From Acidobacteriota bacterium (GTDB lineage Bacteria; Acidobacteriota; Vicinamibacteria; Vicinamibacterales; CAVVIG01), in the NCBI GenBank assembly GCA_003222395.1, contig QHWB01000040.1, positions 322,488 to 386,487 on the forward strand: a stretch of 64,000 nt of DNA, read 5' to 3'. Shown here piece by piece: positions 25,504 through 34,941 of the stretch. The position numbers and the translations under genes are program-made. The notes below the pieces were generated by a model. The model was not told the origin of the DNA, made no database searches, and saw only the letters and a list, made by a program, of their open reading frames with translations. Positions within the stretch are counted from its first letter, which is position 1. Each line of letters begins with the position of its first letter.

Positions 25504-27870
25504 ATGCGTCGCGACCTGCCTTCGACCGCCCAACTCCTCGGCGTCGCACTGATCTCGTGCGCCCTGCTCATGACCGAGCTCGCGCTGACGCGCATCTTCT
25601 CGGTCACGATGTATTACCACTTCGCGTTTCTCGCGATCTCGATCGCGCTGTTCGGCGTCAGCGCCAGCGGCGTGACGGCCTACATCGCGCGCCGGCGCCT
25701 CGCGGCGCGGTCGACGCAAATCCTGCTCGCGACCGAATCGGTCGCGTATGCCGCCGCGACGGTGGTCGCGCTGTACTTTCTCGTTCGCCTCCGCGTGGGC
25801 CTCAATTACTCGCCGCGAAATCTGGCGCTGATGCTGACGATCTACGCGCTCGCGGCGATTCCGTTCTTCACGGGCGGACTCGTCGTTACGCTCGCGATTT
25901 CCCGCTTCGCGGCACGCATCAACGCCGTCTATGCCGCCGATTTGATCGGCGCCGCGGCCGGCTGCCTGATGCTGATTCCGCTGCTGAACCGTCTCGGAGC
26001 GCCCGGCGTCGTGCTCACGGCGGCGACGCTTGCGGTAGCCGCGGCGGCATTGTTTGCAGCCGAGCATCGCGCGAGCATCTCCGCGATCGGCGTCGTCCTC
26101 GTCGGTGCGACGCTCGCCGGTCAGCTCACGGGCGTGGCAACCTTCGACGTAGTCGACACCAAAGGACACCAGGGCGATCACATTCTCTTCAGCAAATGGA
26201 ACTCGTTCTCGCGCGTCGCGGTGTACGAGCGTCCACACGGCGACTGGTCGGTCAGCCCGGCTTACAACGGTCCGCGGCCCGACACGCGCTTCATGGACAT
26301 CGATTCGGCCGCGTCCACGCCGATCCTCGGGCTCCAGGCCAATCTGTCGAACGCGGGGTATCTGAGGTACGAGCTGACGGCGCTGGCCTATCAACTGAAG
26401 AATCCCGGCTTCACGGCGCTCGTCATCGGACCCGGCGGTGGGCGCGACCTCGCGTCGGCCCTCGTCTTCGGCGCAGCTCACGTCGACGGCATCGAGATCA
26501 ATCCGATCATTGCCGACGATGTGATGCGGGATCGATTCGCCGCCTTTTCCGGCGACATCTACACCAATCAGCGCATCCGCATCGTCGTCGACGACGGGCG
26601 CAGCTTCGTCCGCCGATCGCCGGACAAGTACGACGTCATCCAGGCATCGCTCGTCGATACGTGGGCGGCGACGGCAGCCGGCGCATATACACTGACCGAG
26701 AACACGCTATATACGGTCGAAGCGTTCGAGGATTACCTCGATCATCTCAGGGACGATGGCGTGCTGACGATCACGCGGTGGGTGTTCGACGGCCTGCGGC
26801 TCGTGTCGCTCGCGCAGGAGGCGTGCGAGGCGCGCGGCTGGTCGGCGGCGTCACAGCTCGCGATCGTGCGCTACGACCGCGTGGCGACGTTTCTGCTGAA
26901 GAAGACGCCATTCACGCCTTCCGAAGTCGCGCGACTTCGCGACACCGCCGCGCGGCTGGAGTTCGACGTGTTGTACGCACCGTCGATGGCGGCCGACGAC
27001 GCCGACGTGGACGAGTGGGTGGACGGGACGTCGACCGGCGATTACGCGCGGCTGGTTCTCGCCCGCGATCGCAAGGCGTTCTACGACGCGTATGACTACG
27101 ACGTCCGCGCGACGAGCGACGATCGACCGTTCTTCTTCCACACCACCAAGCTGAAGAATCAGTTCGAGGTCGCGTTCGGCCGCGCGATGCTGTTCGGCAA
27201 CGGTCTCAGCGCGTTGATGACGCTGCTCGCCATCTCGGGATTGCTCGTGGCGCTCTTCGTCATCGGTCCGCTTGCGATCGCCGATCGCGGCGTTGCGCAC
27301 CCGCGCGGCTGGGTCGCGTGGCTCGTGTACTTCGCCGCGCTCGGCGCCGGCTTCATGCTGATCGAAGTGTCGGTGCTGCAGCGCTTCGTGCTGCTGCTCG
27401 GGCACCCGGTGTACTCGCTCACCGTCACACTGTTTTCGCTGCTGCTCGGCACCGGCCTCGGCGCCTCATGGAGTCGCCGCGTTCCGGACGAATCACTGCC
27501 GCGCGCCGGTGCGATCGCCATCGCGTCGGTTGCAGTCATTGCACTGCTGCTCGTCGCGATCGCGACGCCGATTGTGGCGTGGGCCATTCCCTTTTCGCGC
27601 CCCGTGCGAATCGCGATCTCCATCGTCCTGCTGTTGCCGATCGGCGTGGTCCTCGGAGTTCCAATGCCCACCGGCCTGCGGCTCCTCAGCCGCCGCGCTC
27701 CGGATCTGGTTGCGTGGGCATGGGGGATGAACGGCGCGTTGTCGGTCGTCGGCGCGACGCTCGCGATCTTCATCGCGATGAACTGGGGCTTTCGAACGAC
27801 GTTGGCTGCGGCCGCCGCGACGTACCTCATCGGGCTGGCGGCATTCCGGCAAGCGGCTTCTCAGCAATAA
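25504..27870 (+). CDS. Membrane-embedded spermidine-synthase-like protein
   Basis: 788 residues in three parts. An N-terminal block of about six helices (residues 10-225) is followed by a Rossmann methyltransferase/aminopropyltransferase domain (about 290-480) with the SAM-type loop ALVIGPGGGRDLASALVFGA, the acidic strand end VDGIEINPII and DVIQASLVDTW. A second block of about seven helices closes the protein (about 575-788, for example GPLAIADRGVAHP, LLGHPVYSLTVTLFSLLLGTGLG). This architecture is common for SpeE-like proteins in environmental bacteria, but the substrate is not established. It stands alone, divergent from DUF2085. Confidence 0.82.
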   Translation: MRRDLPSTAQLLGVALISCALLMTELALTRIFSVTMYYHFAFLAISIALFGVSASGVTAYIARRRLAARSTQILLATESVAYAAATVVALYFLVRLRVGLNYSPRNLALMLTIYALAAIPFFTGGLVVTLAISRFAARINAVYAADLIGAAAGCLMLIPLLNRLGAPGVVLTAATLAVAAAALFAAEHRASISAIGVVLVGATLAGQLTGVATFDVVDTKGHQGDHILFSKWNSFSRVAVYERPHGDWSVSPAYNGPRPDTRFMDIDSAASTPILGLQANLSNAGYLRYELTALAYQLKNPGFTALVIGPGGGRDLASALVFGAAHVDGIEINPIIADDVMRDRFAAFSGDIYTNQRIRIVVDDGRSFVRRSPDKYDVIQASLVDTWAATAAGAYTLTENTLYTVEAFEDYLDHLRDDGVLTITRWVFDGLRLVSLAQEACEARGWSAASQLAIVRYDRVATFLLKKTPFTPSEVARLRDTAARLEFDVLYAPSMAADDADVDEWVDGTSTGDYARLVLARDRKAFYDAYDYDVRATSDDRPFFFHTTKLKNQFEVAFGRAMLFGNGLSALMTLLAISGLLVALFVIGPLAIADRGVAHPRGWVAWLVYFAALGAGFMLIEVSVLQRFVLLLGHPVYSLTVTLFSLLLGTGLGASWSRRVPDESLPRAGAIAIASVAVIALLLVAIATPIVAWAIPFSRPVRIAISIVLLLPIGVVLGVPMPTGLRLLSRRAPDLVAWAWGMNGALSVVGATLAIFIAMNWGFRTTLAAAAATYLIGLAAFRQAASQQ

Positions 27871-27893
27871 GTTAAGTTCAACTGCGGAACGTA

Positions 27894-27920
27894 AACATCG
27901 TTTTTGCGTCTAACGATGTT
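27894..27920. promoter_or_regulatory. Candidate TetR operator upstream of the efflux operon
   Basis: AACATCGT (27894-27901) and ACGATGTT (27913-27920) form a perfect 8-bp inverted repeat with an 11-nt centre, about 90 nt before the tetR start. It lies in the only spacer of the operon. It could alternatively be a weak terminator for the upstream gene, though no T-run follows. Confidence 0.5.
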
Positions 27921-28005
27921 AAACTGGTGAACACCGTTCAATCAAGACGACGTTTCAACAGCCACTCGTGCGTGCTGCGGAACCTTCACCAGAGATACAG
28001 ACCAA

Positions 28006-28686
28006 ATGGGGATCAAAGAACGCCAGGAACGCGACCGCGAAGCCGTGCGCCGCTCGATTCTCGACGCCGCGCGCGATCTGTTCGTGACCGAGGGCTTTCA
28101 ACACGTTTCGATTCGCAAGATTGCCGAGCGCATCGAATACAGCCCGGCCGCGATCTACAGCTACTTCCCGAGCAAGGACGACATCTTCTATGCGCTCGCG
28201 GAGGAAGGTTTCCGTCTGCTTGGCGATCCTGCCGGCGCATCGGCGCACGGACGCACGCCGCTCGATCGCGTTCGCGCGATCTTCTGGCGCATCTACGAAT
28301 TCAGCCGCGAACAGCCGCAGTACTTCGCGCTGATGTTCATGGAGCGGTCGGTGCCGCGCATCAGCCGCGAGTACGAGCGCTTCGCGGTGGCGCGGACGCG
28401 GAAACAGCAGGTCACCGCGGCTATCCAGGCGTGCATCGATTCCGGCGACCTGCCGCGATCGGTGAAACCGCTCGTGGCGCTGCGCGTGTTGATGGCCGGG
28501 CTGCTGGGAATTGCGGCGATGCGCCTCTCGGAGCGGCTCGCTCCCGGTGAAAACGCCGACGATCTCGCGGCGGACGCGCTCGACGTCGCGATCGCCGGCC
28601 TGCGCAGCGGCGTCGCGCTGCGCTCGGCGGCCGAGGCGACCGCATGTCCGCTCGACGACCCGATGACGACCGAACAGGCTTCTTAA
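28006..28686 (+). CDS. TetR/AcrR-family repressor
   Basis: 226 residues. The N-terminal helix-turn-helix (ILDAARDLFVTEGFQHVSIRKIAERIEYSPAAIYSYFPSKDDIFYALAEEG) is a textbook TetR DNA-binding domain. The rest is the ligand/dimerisation domain, ending in an acidic, poorly conserved tail. It is followed 9 nt later by an RND efflux operon, which it probably represses; the inverted repeat at 27894-27920 is a candidate operator. Confidence 0.92.
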   Translation: MGIKERQERDREAVRRSILDAARDLFVTEGFQHVSIRKIAERIEYSPAAIYSYFPSKDDIFYALAEEGFRLLGDPAGASAHGRTPLDRVRAIFWRIYEFSREQPQYFALMFMERSVPRISREYERFAVARTRKQQVTAAIQACIDSGDLPRSVKPLVALRVLMAGLLGIAAMRLSERLAPGENADDLAADALDVAIAGLRSGVALRSAAEATACPLDDPMTTEQAS

Positions 28687-28695
28687 GAGGACGTG

Positions 28696-29814
28696 ATGAG
28701 ACGTGTAATCGTGAAACCAGGGCTCGCTCTGCTGCTCGCCGCTGCGGCGCTCGTGTCGGCGTGCAGTGCCGGCGACGCAAAAACCAAGGATGCAGCGGTC
28801 GCGCAGCGGCCCCCGCTATCGGTGTCGCCCGTCGCGGCGATGGAACAGCCCATGGCCCGCTACATCCGCGCGACGGGGACACTGATGGCGGAAGAACAGG
28901 CCGACGTCGCGGCCGAAACGCCCGGCCGCGTGATCGCGGCGCCGGTCGAGCGCGGCACGCCGGTGGCGCAGGGGGCCGAGCTCATTCGCATCTCGCCGAC
29001 CGAAGCCGATGCGCAGCTGAAGGAAGCCGAAGCCAACGCCGCGCAGATCGAGGCGCGCCTCGGGCTGACGCCGGGCGCGCCGCTCGACATCAACAAGGTG
29101 CCCGAAGTGCAGACGGCCAAGGCGTCGTACGATCTCGCGCAGTCCGAGTTCGCGCGGATTCAGTCGCTGCTCGATCAGCGCGTCGTGTCGCAATCGGACC
29201 AATCGTTGCAGGCGGCCCGGGCGCGGGTCGACCTGGCGCGCAAGGCCTTTTCCGACACGGTCGTGCGCTCGCCGTTCGCCGGCGCCGTGGCGCAGCGCCT
29301 CGTCTCGGTCGGCGATTACGTGACGCGCGGGATGAAAGTCGCCGTCGTCGTCCGCGTCAACCCGCTGCGCGTGCAGCTCACGGTTCCGGAGCAGTTCGTC
29401 GCCGCAGTCTCCGCCGGGTCCCCGGTCAGCTTCGAAGTTGATGCGTACCCAGGACGGAAGTTCGAGGGCAAAGTCCGTTACGTGTCGCCGGCGCTGCAGG
29501 CCGAGCAGCGCGCGCTAACGATTGAAGCGATCGTGCCCAATGCCAGCGGCGATCTGAAGCCGGGCTTCTTCGCGACGGCGCGCATCGAGCAGCCGGCGAA
29601 GACGCTTGGCATTGTCATCCCCGCCGCCGCCGTGCAGACAACGTCCGGCACGAGCCGGGTCTTCATCGTCAACGGCGACCGAGTCGAAGAGCGGATCGTG
29701 ACGACCGGTCAGGCCGTGGGCGATCTCATCGAGGTTACGAAAGGTCTCAAGGCCGGAGAGCGCGTCGCGACGGCCAACGTTGCGCAGCTCGCCGATGGAA
29801 TGAAGGTCAGCTGA
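28696..29814 (+). CDS. RND efflux periplasmic adaptor (membrane fusion protein)
   Basis: 372 residues from ATG at 28696 with AAGAGG five bases upstream. Lipoprotein-type signal ALLLAAAALVSAC. The lipoyl half-domain, helical hairpin (LKEAEANAAQIEARLG ... LAQSEFARIQSLLDQRVVSQSDQSLQAARARVDLA) and beta-barrel are in HlyD/AcrA order. It bridges the RND pump and the TolC channel encoded by the next two genes. Two bases separate it from the permease gene. Confidence 0.93.
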   Translation: MRRVIVKPGLALLLAAAALVSACSAGDAKTKDAAVAQRPPLSVSPVAAMEQPMARYIRATGTLMAEEQADVAAETPGRVIAAPVERGTPVAQGAELIRISPTEADAQLKEAEANAAQIEARLGLTPGAPLDINKVPEVQTAKASYDLAQSEFARIQSLLDQRVVSQSDQSLQAARARVDLARKAFSDTVVRSPFAGAVAQRLVSVGDYVTRGMKVAVVVRVNPLRVQLTVPEQFVAAVSAGSPVSFEVDAYPGRKFEGKVRYVSPALQAEQRALTIEAIVPNASGDLKPGFFATARIEQPAKTLGIVIPAAAVQTTSGTSRVFIVNGDRVEERIVTTGQAVGDLIEVTKGLKAGERVATANVAQLADGMKVS

Positions 29815-29816
29815 TC

Positions 29817-32800
29817 ATGCAGTGGCTTGCCGAACTCTGCGTCAAACGACCGGTCTTCGCGACCGTTCTCATCCTCTCGCTCACCGTGATCGGCGCGTTC
29901 GCGTTCACGCGGCTCGGCGTCGATCGCTTTCCGAAGGTCGATTTTCCGACGGTGCTCGTGACCACGGTGCAACCCGGCGCGGCGCCGGAGCAGATCGAAA
30001 CGGAAATCACCGACAAGATCGAGCAGGCGGTCAACACGATCAGCGGCATCGACGAGCTGCGCTCGACATCGTCGGAAGGCGTCTCGCAGGTCGCGATCAG
30101 CTTCGTGCTCGAAAAAGAGACCGACGTCGCCGCGCAGGAGGTGCGCGACAAGGTCAACAGCGTGCTGCCGCTGCTCCCGAAAACGATCCAGCAGCCGCGC
30201 GTCGACAAGATGGACCCGGACGCGGCGCCTGTGCTGAGCCTCGCGCTCAGCGCCAACAAACCGATCCGCGACATCACGGAGTACGCCGACAAGGTGCTGC
30301 GGCGCCAGCTCGAAAGCATCAACGGCGTCGGTCAGGTCCTGATCCTCGGCGGGCGCCAGCGTCAGGTGAACGTGTGGCTGGACGCGGATCGGCTGCGCGC
30401 CTACAACGTCACCGTCACCGATGTCTCGCGCGCGCTGCAGGCGCAGAACGCGGAGATTCCCGGGGGGCGCGTCGACCAGGGTCCGCAGTCGCTAACGCTT
30501 CGGACGCGCGGCCGCGTGCAGACGGTGGCCGAATTCAATGACATCGTCGTGCGCGAGAAGGACGGCCATCCCGTCCGGATTGGCGACGTCGCGCAGGTGG
30601 AAGACGGTCAGGCCGATTCCGACACGGTCGCGAACGTCGACGGCACAGACACGGTGCTGCTATCCGTCCGCCGGCAGTCGGGCACGAACACTGTCGAGGT
30701 CGTCGACGCCGTGCTCGAACGCGTCCAGGAACTGAAAGGGACTCTGCCGCCCGGCTACGACGTGCGCATCGTGCGCGACACGTCGGAGTTCATCAAGGCG
30801 TCGATCCACAACGTCGAGGAGCACCTCATCGTCGGATCGATTCTCGCCGCGCTCGTCGTGCTGCTGTTCCTCATGAACATGCGCTCGACGATCATCGCGG
30901 CCATCGCCATTCCGACGTCGATCATCGCGACGTTCGGCCTCATCTGGTACATGGGGTTCACGCTCAACGTGATGACGATGCTCGCGCTCACGCTCTCGGT
31001 CGGCATCGTGATCGACGACGCGATCGTCGTGCTCGAGAACATCTACCGGTTCATCGAGGAGAAGCACGACAATCAGCTGCAGGCGGCCGTCGATGCGACG
31101 AAAGAGATCGGGCTCGCCGTGCTCGCGACGACGCTGTCGCTCGTGGCCATCTTCGTCCCGGTCGGCTTCATGGGCGGCATCGTCGGACGCTTCATGAAGA
31201 GCTTCGGCCTGACCATGGCGTTCGCCATCATGGTGTCGCTGCTGGTCAGCTTCACGCTGACGCCGATGCTGTCGGCGCGCTGGCTGAAGGTCGACCCGCA
31301 CGGAAAGGACAAGCACTCGTCGAAGGACTCGAAGATCTTCCACGCGATCGACGTGTTCTATACGCGACTGCTCACGTGGGCGATGCGCTACCGCTGGCTG
31401 GTGGCCGGCCTCGCGGCGCTCGTGCTGCTGTCGAGCGCCCCGCTCTTCATGGTTGCGAACAAGAATTTCATGCCGCTCGATGACCAGTCGGAATTCGAGA
31501 TCAACCTGCGCGCGCCCGAAGGCACCAGTCTCGAAGCGACCGAGGTGATCACCAATCGCGTGGCGAACACGCTTCGGCAGCGGATACCGGAAGTGGCCTA
31601 CACGCTGGTCACGGTCGGCGGCGACGCCGCCAAGACTCGAAACCTCGGCAACATCTACGTGAAGCTGAAGCCGATCGAGGAGCGGACGCGCGATCAGTTT
31701 GCGCTCATGGAGATGACGCGCAAAGAGATCCTTCCGCCCCTGTCGAAGGATCTGCGTACATCGGTGCAGCCGCCCGCTGTCATCGGCGGCGGCGGCGCGC
31801 AGGCGGCCGACGTGCAATTCATCATCAACGGCCCGGATCTCAACAAGCTCGATGAAATCAGCCGTCAGCTGGTGCGGCGCATCAGCGGCCTGCGCGGCGT
31901 CGTCGACGCCGACACGTCGCTCAACGTCGGCAAGCCGGAGCTGTCGGTCCACGTGAATCGCCCCAAGGCGTCGGACATGGGCGTACAGATCGCCGATGCC
32001 GCCGAAGCGCTCCGGCTGCTGGTCGGCGGCGATCAGGTGTCGACGTATTTCGAAGGCGGCGAACAGTACGAGGTTCATCTGCGGGCGCAGGAACGCGATC
32101 GAACGACGCAGGAAAGGATCGGGAGCCTGACGGTGCCCTCGTCGCGGCTCGGCAGCGTGTCGCTCGACAACGTGGCCGACTTCGCGCCTTCGTCGGCGCC
32201 GTCGGACATCAGCCGGCTCGCGCGGCAGCGACAGGTCACGGTGTTCTGCAATCTGCTGCCGACCGCGTCGCAGGCGACCGTCCAGCAGGCGATTCAAACC
32301 GAGTTCGCGAAGATGCGGGGGGCCAGCGAGTACAGCGGCCGCTTCACCGGACGCTCGCGCGAGCTCGGACGTGCGGCACAGAACTTCGTCCTCGCGTTCC
32401 TGCTGTCGCTCGTCTTCATGTATCTGATTCTCGCGGCGCAGTTCGAATCGTGGCTGCATCCGATCACGATCCTGCTGTCGCTGCCGCTCACGCTGCCCTT
32501 CGCGCTGCTGTCGATCATCCTGTTCCGGCAGTCGCTGAACATCTTCTCGGCGCTCGGGCTGCTGGTGCTCTTCGGCGTCGTGAAGAAGAACTCGATTCTG
32601 CAGATCGATCATGCGAACCAGCTGAAGGAGACCGGCCTGTCGACGCGCGACGCGATCATTCAGGCGAGCCGCGACCGCCTGCGGCCGATTCTGATGACGA
32701 CGTTCGCGTTCGTGGCCGGCATGCTGCCGCTCATCACCTCGCGCGGTCTCGGCGCCGGCACGAACCACGCGATCGGCTTCGTCATCTTCGGCGGCCAGTC

Positions 32801-32963
32801 GCTGGCGCTCCTGCTGACGCTCGTCGTGACGCCGGTTGCCTATTCGCTGTTCGACGACGCATCGAAGGTACGCCTGTTCCGCCGAAGGACGGCACGGTCC
32901 GAGGACCGCGCCGTACCCGTCAGAGATCGAATCGTCCAACCCGAACTCCAGACCGGCCGGTAA
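29817..32963 (+). CDS. RND-family multidrug efflux permease (HAE1 type)
   Basis: 1048 residues, usual for AcrB/MexB relatives. Twelve membrane helices with two large periplasmic loops. The proton-relay Asp pair lies in TM4 (SVGIVIDDAIVVLENIYRF); MALTLS-like motifs precede it and TM10-12 contain LGLLVLFGVVKKNSILQIDHANQL. The N-terminus LCVKRPVFATVLILSLTVIGAFAFTRLGVDRFPKVDFPTV is canonical. The substrate cannot be predicted. Confidence 0.95.
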   Translation: MQWLAELCVKRPVFATVLILSLTVIGAFAFTRLGVDRFPKVDFPTVLVTTVQPGAAPEQIETEITDKIEQAVNTISGIDELRSTSSEGVSQVAISFVLEKETDVAAQEVRDKVNSVLPLLPKTIQQPRVDKMDPDAAPVLSLALSANKPIRDITEYADKVLRRQLESINGVGQVLILGGRQRQVNVWLDADRLRAYNVTVTDVSRALQAQNAEIPGGRVDQGPQSLTLRTRGRVQTVAEFNDIVVREKDGHPVRIGDVAQVEDGQADSDTVANVDGTDTVLLSVRRQSGTNTVEVVDAVLERVQELKGTLPPGYDVRIVRDTSEFIKASIHNVEEHLIVGSILAALVVLLFLMNMRSTIIAAIAIPTSIIATFGLIWYMGFTLNVMTMLALTLSVGIVIDDAIVVLENIYRFIEEKHDNQLQAAVDATKEIGLAVLATTLSLVAIFVPVGFMGGIVGRFMKSFGLTMAFAIMVSLLVSFTLTPMLSARWLKVDPHGKDKHSSKDSKIFHAIDVFYTRLLTWAMRYRWLVAGLAALVLLSSAPLFMVANKNFMPLDDQSEFEINLRAPEGTSLEATEVITNRVANTLRQRIPEVAYTLVTVGGDAAKTRNLGNIYVKLKPIEERTRDQFALMEMTRKEILPPLSKDLRTSVQPPAVIGGGGAQAADVQFIINGPDLNKLDEISRQLVRRISGLRGVVDADTSLNVGKPELSVHVNRPKASDMGVQIADAAEALRLLVGGDQVSTYFEGGEQYEVHLRAQERDRTTQERIGSLTVPSSRLGSVSLDNVADFAPSSAPSDISRLARQRQVTVFCNLLPTASQATVQQAIQTEFAKMRGASEYSGRFTGRSRELGRAAQNFVLAFLLSLVFMYLILAAQFESWLHPITILLSLPLTLPFALLSIILFRQSLNIFSALGLLVLFGVVKKNSILQIDHANQLKETGLSTRDAIIQASRDRLRPILMTTFAFVAGMLPLITSRGLGAGTNHAIGFVIFGGQSLALLLTLVVTPVAYSLFDDASKVRLFRRRTARSEDRAVPVRDRIVQPELQTGR

Positions 32964-32969
32964 ATCGAT

Positions 32970-34661
32970 ATGCGCAAAGCCTTTTTCGTCACACTCGCGG
33001 CAGCCGCCCTCGCAGCCACTGCTTCCGCTCAGACGCCGGCGACGCTCCGCCTCTCGGTCGACGAGGCGGTCAACATGGCGCTCGAGCACAACGTCGATCT
33101 GAACGCGGACCGGCTCGATCCGCAGATCAGCGACACCCGTGTGGCCGCGGCGGCCGGCGTGTTCAAGCCGACGCTCAACACGGCCGTCAATTCGAACAAC
33201 CAGCTCGTGCCGCCGTCGAACTTCCTCATTCCAACGCCGACGCGCACCGACCTCGTCACGTCGACGGCGGGCGTGAGCCAGCGGCTGCCGTGGTACGGCA
33301 CGACCTACAGCTTGTCGTGGTCGGCGACGCACACCAACAGCAACAGCTTTCTGAACAGCTACAACCCGCTGCTGCAGTCGGGTCTTGGCGCCAACGTGTC
33401 GCAGCCGCTGCTGCGCGACCTCAAGATCGACTTCGCGCGCCAGCAGCTCGCGACGAGCAAGACCAACCGCGACATCGCCGACACGCGCCTGCGCGAAAGC
33501 GTCATCCACACGACCGCCTCGGTGAAGGCGGCGTACTGGAACCTCGTGTCGGCGCGCGGCAACGTCGACGCGCGGCGATCGGTACTCGATCTCGCGCAGG
33601 AGCTCGTGCGGGTCAACAAGGCCAAGGTCGACGTCGGCACTTCGCCGCCGCTCGATCTCGTGTCGGCGCAGGCGGAAGTCGCCGCCGATCAGGAGCAGCT
33701 GATCATCGCCGAGACCAGCGTGAAGCAGGCCGAGGATCGGCTGCGGATGCTCATCCTCGATCCGACACAGCGCGACAACTGGAACGTCGCGATCGAGGCG
33801 ATCGATTCGCCGCCGATCGCCACGCCGACGCTCGACGTCGATCGGGCGATCACGCGCGCGCTCGCCGATCGCGCCGACCTCCAGCGCGCGCGCAAGGACA
33901 TCGACAACGCGAAGATCGGCGTCGTGTATACGGACAACCAGAAGCTGCCTGACGTCCGCCTCAACGCGAACTATCAGGCGAGCGGATTGGGTGGTACGCA
34001 GGTGCGGCGCGATCTTGCAAATGGATTTCCCGGCACGATCCTGGGGCCGGGCCAGATCACCGATTTCGGCAGCGTCCTCGGCCAGCTGTTCGGCCGCGAC
34101 TACCCGACGTGGAGCGTCGGCCTCAGCGTGTCGTATCCGATCGGCGAAAATGCCGACCAGGCCAACGCCGCACGCGCGCGGCTCGAACAACAGCAGTCCG
34201 AGCAGCGGCTGAAAGGCGCCGAATCGCGCGCCATCCAGCAGATCCGCAACGCGGCGTGGCAGGTGGAGATGAATGGGAAGCGCATCGAGACGACGCGCGC
34301 GGCGCGCACGCTCGCCGAGCAGCGTCTCGATGCGGAGCGCAAGCGGCTCGACGTCGGCATGTCGACGAGCTTCCTCGTCATTCAGGCGCAGCGCGATCTG
34401 GCACAGGCGACCACCAACGAGCTCGGCGCCGTGCTCGCCTACGATTTGTCGCTCGTCGACTTCGAGGCGCTGCAGCTCGCGGGTCCAGTCTCGCAGGGAT
34501 CGCAGAGCGCGCAAGGTGCGCAGAGCGCGCAGGCCTCGTCCGGTTCGCCGGCGGCGGCGGCTTCTCAAGGGTCACCGCCCGCGGCGGCCTCGCAAGGTTC
34601 TGCCGGCCGCGGCGTCGCCACGGGTGGCGTCGCCATTCCGGGCATCGGAACACCTCAATGA
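32970..34661 (+). CDS. TolC-family outer-membrane efflux channel
   Basis: 563 residues with a signal peptide (MRKAFFVTLAAAALAATASA). Two long TolC-type helical hairpin repeats (DEAVNMALEHNVDLN... and VDRAITRALADRADLQRARKDIDNAKIGVVYTDNQKLPDVRLNANYQASG). The last 60 residues are a low-complexity Ser/Gln/Ala-Gly tail (SQGSQSAQGAQSAQASSG and two ASQGSPPAAASQGS-type copies) that most TolC proteins lack. It ends in ATGA overlapping the start of the next small gene. Confidence 0.92.
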   Translation: MRKAFFVTLAAAALAATASAQTPATLRLSVDEAVNMALEHNVDLNADRLDPQISDTRVAAAAGVFKPTLNTAVNSNNQLVPPSNFLIPTPTRTDLVTSTAGVSQRLPWYGTTYSLSWSATHTNSNSFLNSYNPLLQSGLGANVSQPLLRDLKIDFARQQLATSKTNRDIADTRLRESVIHTTASVKAAYWNLVSARGNVDARRSVLDLAQELVRVNKAKVDVGTSPPLDLVSAQAEVAADQEQLIIAETSVKQAEDRLRMLILDPTQRDNWNVAIEAIDSPPIATPTLDVDRAITRALADRADLQRARKDIDNAKIGVVYTDNQKLPDVRLNANYQASGLGGTQVRRDLANGFPGTILGPGQITDFGSVLGQLFGRDYPTWSVGLSVSYPIGENADQANAARARLEQQQSEQRLKGAESRAIQQIRNAAWQVEMNGKRIETTRAARTLAEQRLDAERKRLDVGMSTSFLVIQAQRDLAQATTNELGAVLAYDLSLVDFEALQLAGPVSQGSQSAQGAQSAQASSGSPAAAASQGSPPAAASQGSAGRGVATGGVAIPGIGTPQ

Positions 34662-34903
34662 TCACGCGCGGGACCGCGGAGGCCGCCGGTTCCGTCGAAC
34701 GGATCTGGCGCGTCCGCAAGAGTCACACGTGGATCGACGCGCGCATCCGCGATCGTCGGAGATCGGCGCGCGTCGAGCTCGCGTTCTTCTACGACGGCGA
34801 GCGCATCTTCTCGACCGAGTGTCCTTCGCGCGAGGTCGCGATCGACGAAGCGGCGTTCAGGCTTCGCGACCTGCAGCGCGCGGGTTGGAACACGCACTGG
34901 TGA
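34658..34903 (+). CDS. 81-residue protein translationally coupled to tolC
   Basis: ATG at 34658 overlaps the tolC stop (ATGA). The sequence is compact and charged: VERIWRVRKSHTWIDARIRDRRRSARVELAFFYDGERIFSTECPSR, then a helix AIDEAAFRLRDLQRAGWNTHW. No signal peptide or membrane segment, so cytoplasmic. Not recognised as a family. The coupling to the efflux operon argues that it is real. Confidence 0.65.
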   Translation: MITRGTAEAAGSVERIWRVRKSHTWIDARIRDRRRSARVELAFFYDGERIFSTECPSREVAIDEAAFRLRDLQRAGWNTHW

Positions 34904-34924
34904 GAGCGGCGGGTCCGATCCGCG

Positions 34925-34930
34925 TACAAT
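34925..34930 (+). promoter_or_regulatory. -10-like TACAAT before the winged-helix gene
   Basis: TACAAT 11 nt before ATG at 34942, consistent with a short-leader transcript starting between the small gene and the regulator. Confidence 0.4.
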
Positions 34931-34941
34931 CTCCGCCGCCG

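Noticed and set aside
30660-34568. 1302-codon minus-strand open frame across the RND and tolC genes
   Set aside because: Arg/His/Asp-rich antisense frame without motifs; both plus-strand genes are clear family members.
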